A stretch of DNA of 35,940 nt from Sphingomonas sp. (GCA_013361785.1 JABFXK010000086.1:1-35940); one strand, 5' to 3'. Positions 18,006 to 25,557 are shown, counted from the stretch's first letter. Numbers and translations are program-made. Notes: generated from the letters alone by a model not told the origin.

Positions 18006-18024
18006 GGTTAGCGGTTTCCTAACC
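18006..18024. promoter_or_regulatory. 19-bp palindrome, GGTTAG-N7-CTAACC, in divergent promoter region
   Basis: A perfect 6+6 inverted repeat with a 7-base spacer in the gap between pntAB (minus) and the CHASE2/EAL gene (plus). The architecture, TTAG-N7-CTAA, resembles the alphaproteobacterial CtrA box TTAA-N7-TTAA with one symmetric change in each half. A dimeric regulator acting on one or both genes is plausible; its identity is inference. Confidence 0.4.
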
Positions 18025-18074
18025 TTTTCGCGCGCAATGCGGGGGAGACCAATTGGGAAGGAAAGTGCGCTCTG

Positions 18075-18752
18075 GTGTCGAAGCGCCAAACAGCTATCGC
18101 CGAGCAGCCGTCCTGGAAACTTCTTCTGTGGGTGGCGATCGCCGGACTTGTCTTCGGGCTGATCGGCTTCGGAGAGATCGCCGAGGACTGGCTGCGCGTC
18201 GCGCGAAACCAGCTCCATCGACACAAGGCCAGCGGCGACATCGTTCTGGTGAAAATCGACGACAATTCGTTGCACGACGTCGGCCGATGGCCTTGGCCGC
18301 GAAGCGACTTCGGCCGAATTACCGACGTCCTGACCAAGGCGGGCGCGAAGCGCATTTTCTTCGACCTCACCTTCTACGGCCCGACCAATGCCACGGACGA
18401 CACCGCTTTCGCCGAGGCGATCAAGCGTTCGAAACGGGTCTACATCGCCGTCCGAACCCGCGCCGGGACCGATAGGGAAGCGCCTAATGGACCCTCAGCG
18501 CTGCCGGAGATTGCCCGATACGCGCACCTTGGAAACATCAGCGCCCACTACAATTATCAGAACGCTATCTGGGAGCTGCCCTACGCAGTTCCGATCGGCG
18601 GGGTTGCGCTTCCGTCCTACGCGGTGCTGCTCGCCGAGCGCTCGGGCCAAGCCAATGGGACCTTCATGGTCGACTATTCGATCGACCCGAAGTCTGTCCC
18701 GTCCGTCTCCGCATCGCGCCTGTTCCGCGGCTCTTCCGCGGCAAAGATGTGA
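18075..18752 (+). CDS. CHASE2 sensor domain, N-terminal part of a broken CHASE2/GGDEF-like/EAL protein
   Basis: The first half of what looks like one cyclic-di-GMP signalling protein. From GTG 18075 (GGAAGGAAAG upstream) it encodes a transmembrane helix (LLLWVAIAGLVFGLIGFG). Most of an extracytoplasmic CHASE2 domain follows: DIVLVKIDDNSLHDVGRWPWP, AGAKRIFFDLTF, and VDYSIDPKSVPSVSAS. It then runs out of frame at an 11-bp tandem repeat (18720-18741) and ends RLFRGSSAAKM at a TGA overlapping the next frame's GTG (GTGA). The rest of CHASE2 continues in the next entry, so this fragment lacks the end of its own domain and all output domains. Removing one repeat copy joins the two as SRLFRGKDVMVAW. 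Confidence 0.8.
   Translation: MSKRQTAIAEQPSWKLLLWVAIAGLVFGLIGFGEIAEDWLRVARNQLHRHKASGDIVLVKIDDNSLHDVGRWPWPRSDFGRITDVLTKAGAKRIFFDLTFYGPTNATDDTAFAEAIKRSKRVYIAVRTRAGTDREAPNGPSALPEIARYAHLGNISAHYNYQNAIWELPYAVPIGGVALPSYAVLLAERSGQANGTFMVDYSIDPKSVPSVSASRLFRGSSAAKM
18720..18741. repeat. 11-bp tandem duplication at the CHASE2/EAL frame break
   Basis: CTGTTCCGCGG followed directly by CTCTTCCGCGG; the two units differ at one base. Eleven is not a multiple of three, so the second copy shifts the frame. With one copy the reading would continue into the downstream frame without interruption. Confidence 0.85.
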
Positions 18753-20347
18753 TGGTCGCATGGGTCAGCGAATCTCTCGGTGACCAGGATTTCAGTCCCG
18801 GCAGCGGCAAGATGGCTGGCGCTTACGTCCAGATCCTCGGCGCCGAGACCCTCAAGCGCGGGAACCCAGTGTATTTCGGCTGGATTCCGCTGTTTCTCGT
18901 CGCTTTGGCAATTGCCACCGTGGCAGTACGTCGGCGCCGTTTAGCACATCGGATGTGGTTGCTTGGCGGTGGAGCGCTTCTGTTCCTGCTTGTGCCGGCG
19001 ATCCTCGAAGACAAACTGATTACGCTCGACGTAACGCCTGGGCTCTTCATCCTGCTGACCGTTGGCGTCGTCGTCGCTTGGCGGACATACCGCGCCCGCG
19101 GCCTGGTGAACCCCGTCTCCAACCTTCCCAACCTCGACGCGCTGCGTGCCAACCGCGAAGGCCGCAAGCACGCGATCGTTGCTGCGCGCATCCTGAACTA
19201 TGAAGAGATCGTCGCCGCGCTGCCGCCGAATAACGAGCGGCAGCTGATCGAGCAGATCGTCGCCCGGCTGAATGTCGGCTCCCCTGATCGGCTTCTCTAC
19301 CAGGGTGACGGCGGGATCTTCGGCTGGTTCGAGGAGCCGAAGCAGCCGTTCGGCAATCATCTCGAAGCTCTCCACGCGCTGTTCCGCAACCCCGCACGTA
19401 TCGCGGGTCTTTCGATCGATCTCGCCATTTCGTTCGGGGTCGAGATCGGGAGCGGCCGCTCGCTTGCCAACCGTCTCGCCAGCGCGCTCGTCGCTGCCGA
19501 CGAAGCGGCGCACCACGGCCTCAAATGGAAGTACCACGACCCCGAGACGCTCGAGAACGCGTCGTGGAAGCTGTCCATGCTCAGCCAGCTCGACGAGGCG
19601 ATCGACCGCGGAGAAGTCTGGGTCGCGTATCAACCCAAGCTCGACGTCGCGACGCGCAGGATCATCGGCGCCGAAGCGCTCGCCCGCTGGACGCACCCGG
19701 AGAAGGGCCCGATCGCGGCAACCGAGTTCGTCGCTGCCGCGGAACAGCATAATCGGATCGGCAAGCTTACCGACTTCGTTCTCGAGAAGGCGGTCGCGGC
19801 CGGTGTGCAGATGATCAAGCGCGCAGCCGACTTCGATATCGCAGTCAACCTTTCGGCGCGGCTCCTGACCGACAAGGGATTCACGCTTCGGCTTTCCGCC
19901 TTGCTCGCGCGCCACGGGCTCGCCCCAAACCATCTGACTCTCGAGCTGACCGAGACTGCCGCGCTTGCCGACACCGGCGAGGGGCTCGACATGATCAACC
20001 GGCTTCGGGACCTCGGCGTCAATATTGCGATCGACGACTACGGGACCGGACAATCGACGCTCGACTATCTGAAGAAAATCCCCGCGAACGAGATCAAGAT
20101 CGATCAGAGCTTCGTCAAAGGTATCGTCGACAACCGAAGCGACCGGCTGATGGTGCAGTCCACGATCGGCCTTGCGCATTCGCTCGGCCGGAAGGTCGTT
20201 GCCGAAGGGGTCGAGCACCGCGACATCCTCGAGACGCTGGTCGAGCTCGAGTGCGACATTGCGCAGGGCTTCGCTGTCGGTCGGCCGATGAGCCTCGAAG
20301 CCCTGGCCAAGCGCGTCTCGGCCGTCCGTCGACGCAGCGCCGCCTGA
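18749..20347 (+). CDS. degenerate GGDEF + EAL domain protein (cyclic-di-GMP phosphodiesterase), C-terminal part
   Basis: It continues the upstream CHASE2 frame: VMVAWVSESLGDQDFSPGSG is the end of CHASE2. Two or three transmembrane helices, a GGDEF-like domain and an EAL domain follow. The cyclase site reads QGDGG instead of GGDEF, so it should not make cyclic-di-GMP. The EAL domain looks active: EALARW, NLSARLL, ELTETA, DDYGTGQST, KIDQSFV and VAEGVE keep the expected acidic and lysine residues. The likely function is cleaving cyclic-di-GMP in response to a periplasmic signal. As written it could be made only by restart at the GTG overlapping the upstream TGA (GTGA), giving a 532-residue product without an intact sensor. 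Confidence 0.87.
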   Translation: MMVAWVSESLGDQDFSPGSGKMAGAYVQILGAETLKRGNPVYFGWIPLFLVALAIATVAVRRRRLAHRMWLLGGGALLFLLVPAILEDKLITLDVTPGLFILLTVGVVVAWRTYRARGLVNPVSNLPNLDALRANREGRKHAIVAARILNYEEIVAALPPNNERQLIEQIVARLNVGSPDRLLYQGDGGIFGWFEEPKQPFGNHLEALHALFRNPARIAGLSIDLAISFGVEIGSGRSLANRLASALVAADEAAHHGLKWKYHDPETLENASWKLSMLSQLDEAIDRGEVWVAYQPKLDVATRRIIGAEALARWTHPEKGPIAATEFVAAAEQHNRIGKLTDFVLEKAVAAGVQMIKRAADFDIAVNLSARLLTDKGFTLRLSALLARHGLAPNHLTLELTETAALADTGEGLDMINRLRDLGVNIAIDDYGTGQSTLDYLKKIPANEIKIDQSFVKGIVDNRSDRLMVQSTIGLAHSLGRKVVAEGVEHRDILETLVELECDIAQGFAVGRPMSLEALAKRVSAVRRRSAA

Positions 20348-20452
20348 ATTCGCCAGCGCCTGCGGCTGAACAGCCGGCCGCGCACTGCTCCACAATCCGT
20401 TGCAAATTGAGACAGGGTGCAGGCTCACTCACCGCCCGAAATGGTGAATCGT

Positions 20453-20481
20453 TTGTCAACCATATCGATTAAGGTTAATAT
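20453..20481 (+). promoter_or_regulatory. near-consensus sigma-70-type promoter of the small peptide unit
   Basis: TTGTCA (20453-20458), a 17-base spacer and TAATAT (20476-20481). This is the best vegetative-type promoter I noticed in the window. Transcription would start near 20488, leaving a leader of about 35 bases before the small open frame at 20523. Confidence 0.75.
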
Positions 20482-20522
20482 GCCCACGACTGCCGAATCG
20501 CAGTGGACAAAGGGGCATCCCG

Positions 20523-20603
20523 ATGAAGAAGACCAAAAGCGCTCGCGGATTTTGGACCTGGCTGATGGGTGGCGGCTGGACCGGCACCGGCGGGGGCGGC
20601 TGA
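20523..20603 (+). CDS. 26-residue Trp/Gly-rich small peptide, unknown function
   Basis: A tiny frame in an otherwise gene-free 357-bp gap. It has AAAGGGG about seven bases before ATG 20523. A near-consensus promoter lies 40 bp upstream and an intrinsic terminator starts 28 bp after the stop. The peptide has three parts: a basic start MKKTKSAR, an aromatic centre GFWTWLM, and a glycine-rich end GGGWTGTGGGG with no residue after the final glycines. Three tryptophans in 26 residues is unusual. I recognise no family. Options are a membrane-active or regulatory small protein, a modified-peptide precursor, a toxin or leader peptide, or an sRNA whose frame is incidental. No modification enzyme is adjacent. 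Confidence 0.55.
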   Translation: MKKTKSARGFWTWLMGGGWTGTGGGG

Positions 20604-20630
20604 TCGTCGCACCAATTCAAACCGTTAGAA

Positions 20631-20661
20631 AGCGCCCGCATCTCGCGGGCGCTTTTATTTT
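20631..20661 (+). terminator. intrinsic terminator of the small peptide unit
   Basis: AGCGCCCGC, loop ATCTC, GCGGGCGCT, then TTTATTTT: a perfect 9-bp GC-rich stem followed by a U-rich tract, a textbook rho-independent terminator. With the promoter at 20453 it delimits a transcript of roughly 170 bases. Confidence 0.9.
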
Positions 20662-20704
20662 GGGGCTTCTGGAACGTTCCTGCCCAGCACGCTAGTCCGC
20701 CCCG

Positions 20705-21124
20705 ATGCTCCGGCAGGCCAGCACCACCTTGTCGATTCGCGCGAGTCGCGCCGGGCTGCATGAATTTACCGATGACGTGCAGCATTTCGTCGCCGACAGC
20801 GGAATTCGCGAGGGTCTGCTGACCCTCTTCTGCCGTCACACTTCGGCGTCTCTTATCATTCAGGAGAATGCCGCGCCGGCAGCGCGGCACGACCTCGAAG
20901 CCTATTTCGAGCGCATCGCTCCCGAAGGCGCGGGATACGAGCATGACGACGAAGGACCCGACGACATGCCCGCGCACCTCCGGACAGCGCTCACCGCGAC
21001 GCAGCTTTCCATTCCCGTGAAGGACCGAAGGCCCGCGCTCGGCACGTGGCAGGGCATCTTCTTGTTCGAGCACCGCCGTAACACCCCCGAGCGCCAGATC
21101 GCGCTCCACCTGATCGGCGAATGA
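20705..21124 (+). CDS. YjbQ family protein (UPF0047)
   Basis: A 139-residue single-domain protein of the widely conserved YjbQ family; members have been reported to have weak thiamin-phosphate synthase activity, but the true role is unclear. Family marks are GLLTLFCRHTSASLIIQENA, a DDEGPDDMPAHLRTAL region, and GTWQGIFLFEHR. Conserved His and acidic residues there suggest a metal site. The stop overlaps the next gene's start (ATGA), so the two are translated together. Confidence 0.93.
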   Translation: MLRQASTTLSIRASRAGLHEFTDDVQHFVADSGIREGLLTLFCRHTSASLIIQENAAPAARHDLEAYFERIAPEGAGYEHDDEGPDDMPAHLRTALTATQLSIPVKDRRPALGTWQGIFLFEHRRNTPERQIALHLIGE

Positions 21125-21603
21125 GCCTCGCTTCGGTTCGGCAGTGGCTCGCTGAGAACGCGCCTGACCTCCGGCTGATCGAGGTCGAGGAAACCACCGC
21201 GACAGTCGATACGGCGGCGAAGGCCCTCGGAGTGGAACCGGGGCGGATCGCGAAAACCTTGGCAGTGCGTGCGGGCGAGCATCTCTTCCTGCTCTGCACG
21301 CGTGGCGACGCCCGGCTCGACAACCGCAAATGCAAGGACGAGTTCGGCGCGCGGCCACGGATGCTCGGGCCCGAAGAGACGTTCGAGGTGACCGGTCACC
21401 CGGTCGGCGGCGTCTGCCCGTTCGGGCTCAAGAACCCGCTGCCGGTCTATGTCGACGTTTCGCTCCAGACGTTCGAGGTCGTCTATCCGGCTGGCGGGTC
21501 GCTCAACACTTCGGTTGAAGTGCCGACCGACCGCCTGTTCGAGCTCGTAGGGAAGCGCTGGGTCGACCTATGCCGGCTGCCGGAGGAAGCGGTCGGGGAG
21601 TAG
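21121..21603 (+). CDS. YbaK/EbsC-type aminoacyl-tRNA deacylase
   Basis: A trans-editing domain that hydrolyses mischarged tRNA, usually Cys- or Ala-tRNA(Pro). At 160 residues the whole protein is one YbaK fold: AKTLAVRAGEHLFLLCTRGDARLD, the GHPVGGVCPFGLKNPLPVYVD motif with its conserved Gly-Val-Pro-type turn, and AGGSLNTSVEVPTDRLFEL. The start overlaps the yjbQ stop by four bases. The 3' end overlaps that of the convergent FAD oxidoreductase by 36 bp. The stop is TAG. Confidence 0.93.
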   Translation: MSLASVRQWLAENAPDLRLIEVEETTATVDTAAKALGVEPGRIAKTLAVRAGEHLFLLCTRGDARLDNRKCKDEFGARPRMLGPEETFEVTGHPVGGVCPFGLKNPLPVYVDVSLQTFEVVYPAGGSLNTSVEVPTDRLFELVGKRWVDLCRLPEEAVGE

Positions 21604-22689
21604 GTCCTCCCTTGCGACGTCGGGTACCGGCCAGGCCGTGCCGCCGATCAGCGATTCGGCGATCGCTGCCATTGCCGGCGAGGTCTGGAGCCCGAAGCCC
21701 CCCTGCCCCGCCAGCCAGAAGAACCCTTCCGAGTCCGGCGCAAAGCCGACCGCCGGGTGCCGGTCGGACGTGAAGGTGCGGAGGCCGGCCCATTTGCTGT
21801 GGATCTGCCGGACCTCGACAGTCGTACGCTCACCCATTCGGTAGGCGGCGAGCGCGACTTCATATTCGTCGGGCTGGGCGTCGGTCGCCTCGCTCGGCAC
21901 CTCGTCCATCGGCGAGGCGAAGAGGCGCCCGCTCTCCGACCCGAAATAGAGCTCGTCTCCGATCGTCTTGGTGAACGGCAGATGCTCGAGGTCAGTGCCC
22001 GCGGGCGCGTCGAAGGTGATGATCGTTCGGCGTTTGGGCTCGAGGCCGATCGGCTGCACTCCGGCGAGCTCGGCAATGCGATCGGCCCACGAACCGGCGG
22101 CGTTGACGAGGGTCGGAACGAAAAAGCGTTCGCCTTTTTCGCTCGTCACGGCCCACGTCGCCCCTTCCCGGGCGATCGCCGCGATCCGGTGCCCGGTATG
22201 CAGTTCGCCCCCGCGGCTCCTCAGCTTGCGCAGATTGCCTTGGAGGAGCGCGTGCGGATCGAGCCGTGTCCCGTTGAGGTCTGCGATGCCGTGCCGCGCA
22301 TCTTCCCTGAGCAGCGGGCAAAGCGTGTGCACACCCGCGGCATCGAGCCGCTCGAGTGTCGCGAAATGCGAGATTTCGGCGTCGAGCTTGTCGAGCGCCT
22401 CGCGTTCGTCCTCGCGGGCATGGACCAGGACCGGCGTGCGCCGGCCGAGCGGCACGTCGCTGAAGCCGTCGGGCGGCTCGTCGAAGAAGGGTCGGCTCGC
22501 GAGCGTCAGCGCCCTGACGAGCCGGTCGCCGAGCGCATAATGGACCATGGTCGCGCTTCGCCCCGACGAATGAAAGCCGATCTGCTCTTCGGCCTCGAGG
22601 ACCGTCACTCGAGCATGGCTCGACAGCGCGGCGGCGGCGGAAAGGCCGGCAATCCCCCCGCCGATGACGAGGATGTCGGGCGACGTCAC
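21568..22689 (-). CDS. FAD-dependent amine/amino-acid oxidoreductase (DAO family)
   Basis: A 373-residue flavoprotein of the D-amino-acid/glycine oxidase family. The N-terminus has the dinucleotide-binding motif DILVIGGGIAGLSAAAAL and the adenosine-binding acidic residue in VTVLEAEEQIG, followed by HSSGRSATMVHY. The FAD-contacting NAAGSWADRIAEL lies mid-protein and WLAGQGGFGLQTSPAMA near the end. Substrate cannot be assigned; it may feed electrons from an amino acid or sarcosine-like compound. GTG 22689 overlaps the pntAA TGA (GTGA), which makes it the coupled next gene after pntAA. A much longer open frame upstream is only the antisense-frame shadow of pntAA. Confidence 0.9.
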   Translation of the reverse strand: MTSPDILVIGGGIAGLSAAAALSSHARVTVLEAEEQIGFHSSGRSATMVHYALGDRLVRALTLASRPFFDEPPDGFSDVPLGRRTPVLVHAREDEREALDKLDAEISHFATLERLDAAGVHTLCPLLREDARHGIADLNGTRLDPHALLQGNLRKLRSRGGELHTGHRIAAIAREGATWAVTSEKGERFFVPTLVNAAGSWADRIAELAGVQPIGLEPKRRTIITFDAPAGTDLEHLPFTKTIGDELYFGSESGRLFASPMDEVPSEATDAQPDEYEVALAAYRMGERTTVEVRQIHSKWAGLRTFTSDRHPAVGFAPDSEGFFWLAGQGGFGLQTSPAMAAIAESLIGGTAWPVPDVAREDLLPDRFLRQPA

Positions 22690-23813
22690 GCGGCGGTCAG
22701 CCGCTCGTTCACGACCTTGCCGTCCTGCGTGAGGCGGATCGCCTTCACGATCTCGTCGTCGTCGGGAAGCAGCGGCCGTCCCTGTTCCTTGTCCCAGAAG
22801 GCGCTGAGGAAATTGTAGAGGTTGCGGGCGAACAGCGCCGAGGCGTCCGCAGCGAGGCTCCGCGCGAGGTTCGACGCGCCGATGATGGCCACGCCGTGCT
22901 TGTCGACGCGCTCTCCGCTGACGGTCCCCTCGACGTTGCCGCCCGCCTCCGCGGCGAGGTCGACGATGATGCTGCCCGGCCGCATCGACGCGACCTGCGC
23001 ATCGCTGATCAGCCGCGGCGCTGGCTTGCCAGGGATCAGCGCGGTCGTGATGACGATGTCCTGCTTCGCGATATGGCCGGAGACCAGCTCCGCCTGGGCC
23101 TTCTGATATTCGGGCGACATCTCCGTCGCGTAACCGCCCGCGCCTTCGCCTTCGATCCCCGCGACATTCTCGACGAAGATCGGCTTCGCGCCGAGCGACT
23201 GGATCTGCTCCTTTGTCGCCGAGCGCACGTCGGTGGCGCTGACCTGCGCACCGAGGCGCTTGGCCGTCGCGATCGCCTGCAGGCCGGCGACTCCGACTCC
23301 CATCACGAAGACCTTGGCCGGGCTGATCGTCCCCGCCGCCGTCATCATCATCGGGAAGGCGCGGCCGTAAGCCGACGCGGCGTCGACCACCGCCTTGTAG
23401 CCGCCGAGGTTGGACTGGGAGGAGAGGATGTCCATCGACTGGGCGCGAGTGATGCGCGGCATCCACTCCATCGCCAGCGCCTCCAGGCCTGCCGCGGCAT
23501 AGGCATTGATACGCTCAGCCGAGCGTGCCGGATCGAGTGCGCCAACGAGGAGCGCTCCCTTGCCGGCGCCCGCTACCGATTCCGGATCCGGGCCGTTGAT
23601 GCACAAGATCACTCCGGCGCCCTTGAGCACATCCTTGCGTGCGGCGACCTTGGCGCCCGCATGGTCGAAATCGGAATCGGAGATCGAGGCACTTGCGCCA
23701 GCGCCCGTTTCCACCGCCATCTCGGCACCGAGGGCTGCGAACTTCTTCACGGTCTCGGGAGTCGCGGCGCAACGCGTCTCGCCGGCCGCCTCCTTCAGGA
23801 CCGCGATCTTCAT
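22686..23813 (-). CDS. pntAA: NAD(P) transhydrogenase subunit alpha-1 (NAD-binding)
   Basis: The soluble NAD(H)-binding subunit of proton-translocating transhydrogenase, 375 residues, of the three-subunit type that lacks the membrane part. It starts MKIAVLKEAAGETRCAATPE. It has the signature SSQSNLGGYKAV, the Rossmann motif VMGVGVAGLQAIATAKRLGA with the ATDVR acidic end, the mobile-loop-like GGYATEMS, and IVDLAAEAGGNVEGT. Its partners PntAB and PntB are encoded at 16.2-17.9 kb rather than directly downstream. Here it follows the aa3-oxidase subunit IV gene by 10 bp and overlaps the FAD oxidoreductase gene. Confidence 0.97.
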   Translation of the reverse strand: MKIAVLKEAAGETRCAATPETVKKFAALGAEMAVETGAGASASISDSDFDHAGAKVAARKDVLKGAGVILCINGPDPESVAGAGKGALLVGALDPARSAERINAYAAAGLEALAMEWMPRITRAQSMDILSSQSNLGGYKAVVDAASAYGRAFPMMMTAAGTISPAKVFVMGVGVAGLQAIATAKRLGAQVSATDVRSATKEQIQSLGAKPIFVENVAGIEGEGAGGYATEMSPEYQKAQAELVSGHIAKQDIVITTALIPGKPAPRLISDAQVASMRPGSIIVDLAAEAGGNVEGTVSGERVDKHGVAIIGASNLARSLAADASALFARNLYNFLSAFWDKEQGRPLLPDDDEIVKAIRLTQDGKVVNERLTAA

Positions 23814-23823
23814 CCGTGAAGGC

Positions 23824-23982
23824 TTACCAATAGGCCTTGATGAAGATCAGCGAGAAAATGCCGATAACCAGGCACACGATCGCGCCCCTGAACATCAGCT
23901 TCGTGAAGCGCTCATAATCGCGGACGTGAACGGCGACGTCCTGCGTGGGCGGGCTGACAAGCAGCGGCTCTTCCTCGGCCAT
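23824..23982 (-). CDS. aa3-type cytochrome c oxidase subunit IV
   Basis: A 52-residue single-helix accessory subunit of the alphaproteobacterial aa3 oxidase (bacterial COX IV family). It has a charged N-terminal half ending VRDYERFTKLMFRGA and one transmembrane helix (IVCLVIGIFSLIFI). Two adjacent ATGs exist; the second (23982) lies about seven bases from AAGGG, so I use it, and 23985 would add one Met. It precedes pntAA by 10 bp, a neighbourhood I know from sphingomonads. Confidence 0.9.
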   Translation of the reverse strand: MAEEEPLLVSPPTQDVAVHVRDYERFTKLMFRGAIVCLVIGIFSLIFIKAYW

Positions 23983-24117
23983 CATTGATCCCTTTTCGTC
24001 GATTGCGGGTTGGCCGCGTCCATAACAAGGCAAGCCGCGCTCCCCAAGCCCCGTCGGATGTCGGCTTAAGGCCCCCTTTACTCCTTAGGGCCTAGGCTGC
24101 GGCTCGAAAGACGAAAA

Positions 24118-25557
24118 ATGCGCGAAGAACCCACACGCTCGCTCCTGCTTCTCGACTCCAACGCCGACGAGCGGCGGCTGATTGCGGCCATTGCGGCGCG
24201 CGCCGGTTGGAGCGTCGTGGGCGCCGCTGATGACGAGCTTGCCGTGGCGCTGCTGCAGGGTCCGCACGGGCGCGAGGTGCAGGCCGCGATCTTCGGCAGC
24301 TGGGATGTCGACGACGCGCCCGCGCTGATCGAGGTGCTGCGCGAGCACCGGCCAAACCTCCCGGTGATCGTGCTCTCGCACAGCGACACCGTTTCCACCG
24401 CGGTCGAGGCGATGCGCGCCGGCGCCTCGGATTTCCTCGTGCGGCCGGTCGCGCCGGAGCGGCTGCTCGAGGCGCTTGCCGCCAATGCCGATCGTCGTCG
24501 AGCCTCAGGCGAGCTGGCGCCGGTCTCAGAAAAGCTCGCGCCGCCGCTCGAACTCGAGCAGCTGGTCGGGTCGGCACCTGAATTTCGTGCCGCCCTCGCG
24601 ATCGCTGCCAAGTCCGCCCGCAACCGCCTCCCGGTCCTGGTTCTTGGGGAGCCCGGCACCGGTAAAGAGACGGTCGCGCGCGCGATCCACGCTGCCAGCC
24701 TTCGGAACAAGGGGCCGCTGCTCAGCCTCGACTGCAAGGCGATTCCCGCGAACATCATCGACAGCGAGCTGTTCGGCCATGAGAAAGGCGCATTCGCAGG
24801 CGCCTTCGCTCCAAAGACGGGCAAGCTCGTCCAGGCTGATGGCGGCACCTTGATCCTCGACGAGATCGCAGCGCTCCCGTCCGAGACTCAGGAACGGCTC
24901 GACCGAATGCTCGCGACGGGCGAGGTGCGGCCGGTAGGGCTGAACGGCAGTCACTCGGTGGACGTCCGAGTCATCGCCACCAGCAGCCGCCCGCTTCCCG
25001 ACGAGTTCAACCCCGGTCTTGCCGAGCGGATCGGGGCGACCACCGTATCCCTGCCGCCGCTTCGCGAACGCAGCAGCGACATTCCGGCACTCACCAAGCA
25101 TCTGCTCAGCCGGGTGGCCGAACAGGCCGATCTAAAGCCGCTTTCGATCGGCGACGACGCGCTCGCGCTGCTGATGCGCTACGGCTGGCCCGGCAACGTC
25201 CGCCAGCTCGCCGGCGTGCTGTTCCGAGCGGCGCTGCAGTGCGAGGGTCGCTCGCTCACCGCCGAGCATTTCCCGCATATCGCGGTGCAGTCGCGCTTCA
25301 CCAGCCGGCGCACCGACTTTGCTCCGACGCTCAGCAAAACGCGGAGCGAAGAAGCGATTGCCGGAGCTCCGGGCGTCACCCTTTATACGGCGGACGGCCA
25401 CCTTCGGCCGCTCGATGAGATCGAAGCCGACATCATTCGCCTCGCCATCGGCCATTACCGCGGGCGGATGAGCGAAGTTGCCCGCCGGCTCGGGATCGGC
25501 CGTTCAACGCTCTACCGGAAGCTCGGCGGCCTCGGGATCGACACGACCGCGGCTTAA
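24118..25557 (+). CDS. sigma-54-type AAA+ regulator with degenerate receiver and GAFAGA loop
   Basis: Architecture is that of an NtrC-family response regulator, 479 residues: receiver (1-125), AAA+ domain (145-380), Fis-type helix-turn-helix (about 432-470, MSEVARRLGIGRSTLYRKL). The receiver lacks its phosphorylation site: the expected Asp falls at Gly60 in AAIFGSWD, and the conserved Lys is Arg109. ATPase motifs are Walker A GEPGTGKET (177-185) and Walker B GGTLILDEI (242-250). The sigma-54 contact loop reads GAFAGA (224-229) instead of GAFTGA. It may therefore be phosphorylation-independent and either a weak sigma-54 activator or a regulator that no longer uses sigma-54. No kinase gene is adjacent. 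Confidence 0.92.
   Translation: MREEPTRSLLLLDSNADERRLIAAIAARAGWSVVGAADDELAVALLQGPHGREVQAAIFGSWDVDDAPALIEVLREHRPNLPVIVLSHSDTVSTAVEAMRAGASDFLVRPVAPERLLEALAANADRRRASGELAPVSEKLAPPLELEQLVGSAPEFRAALAIAAKSARNRLPVLVLGEPGTGKETVARAIHAASLRNKGPLLSLDCKAIPANIIDSELFGHEKGAFAGAFAPKTGKLVQADGGTLILDEIAALPSETQERLDRMLATGEVRPVGLNGSHSVDVRVIATSSRPLPDEFNPGLAERIGATTVSLPPLRERSSDIPALTKHLLSRVAEQADLKPLSIGDDALALLMRYGWPGNVRQLAGVLFRAALQCEGRSLTAEHFPHIAVQSRFTSRRTDFAPTLSKTRSEEAIAGAPGVTLYTADGHLRPLDEIEADIIRLAIGHYRGRMSEVARRLGIGRSTLYRKLGGLGIDTTAA

Noticed and set aside
18941-20428. A 495-codon open frame antisense to the EAL gene
   Set aside because: High-GC antisense shadow; the plus strand carries all EAL motifs and the antisense translation matches no family I know.
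21568-23466. A 632-codon open frame on the minus strand covering the FAD oxidoreductase and beyond
   Set aside because: The upstream 260 codons are an alternate-frame shadow of pntAA with Arg/Gly-rich low-complexity translation; the real gene starts at GTG 22689.
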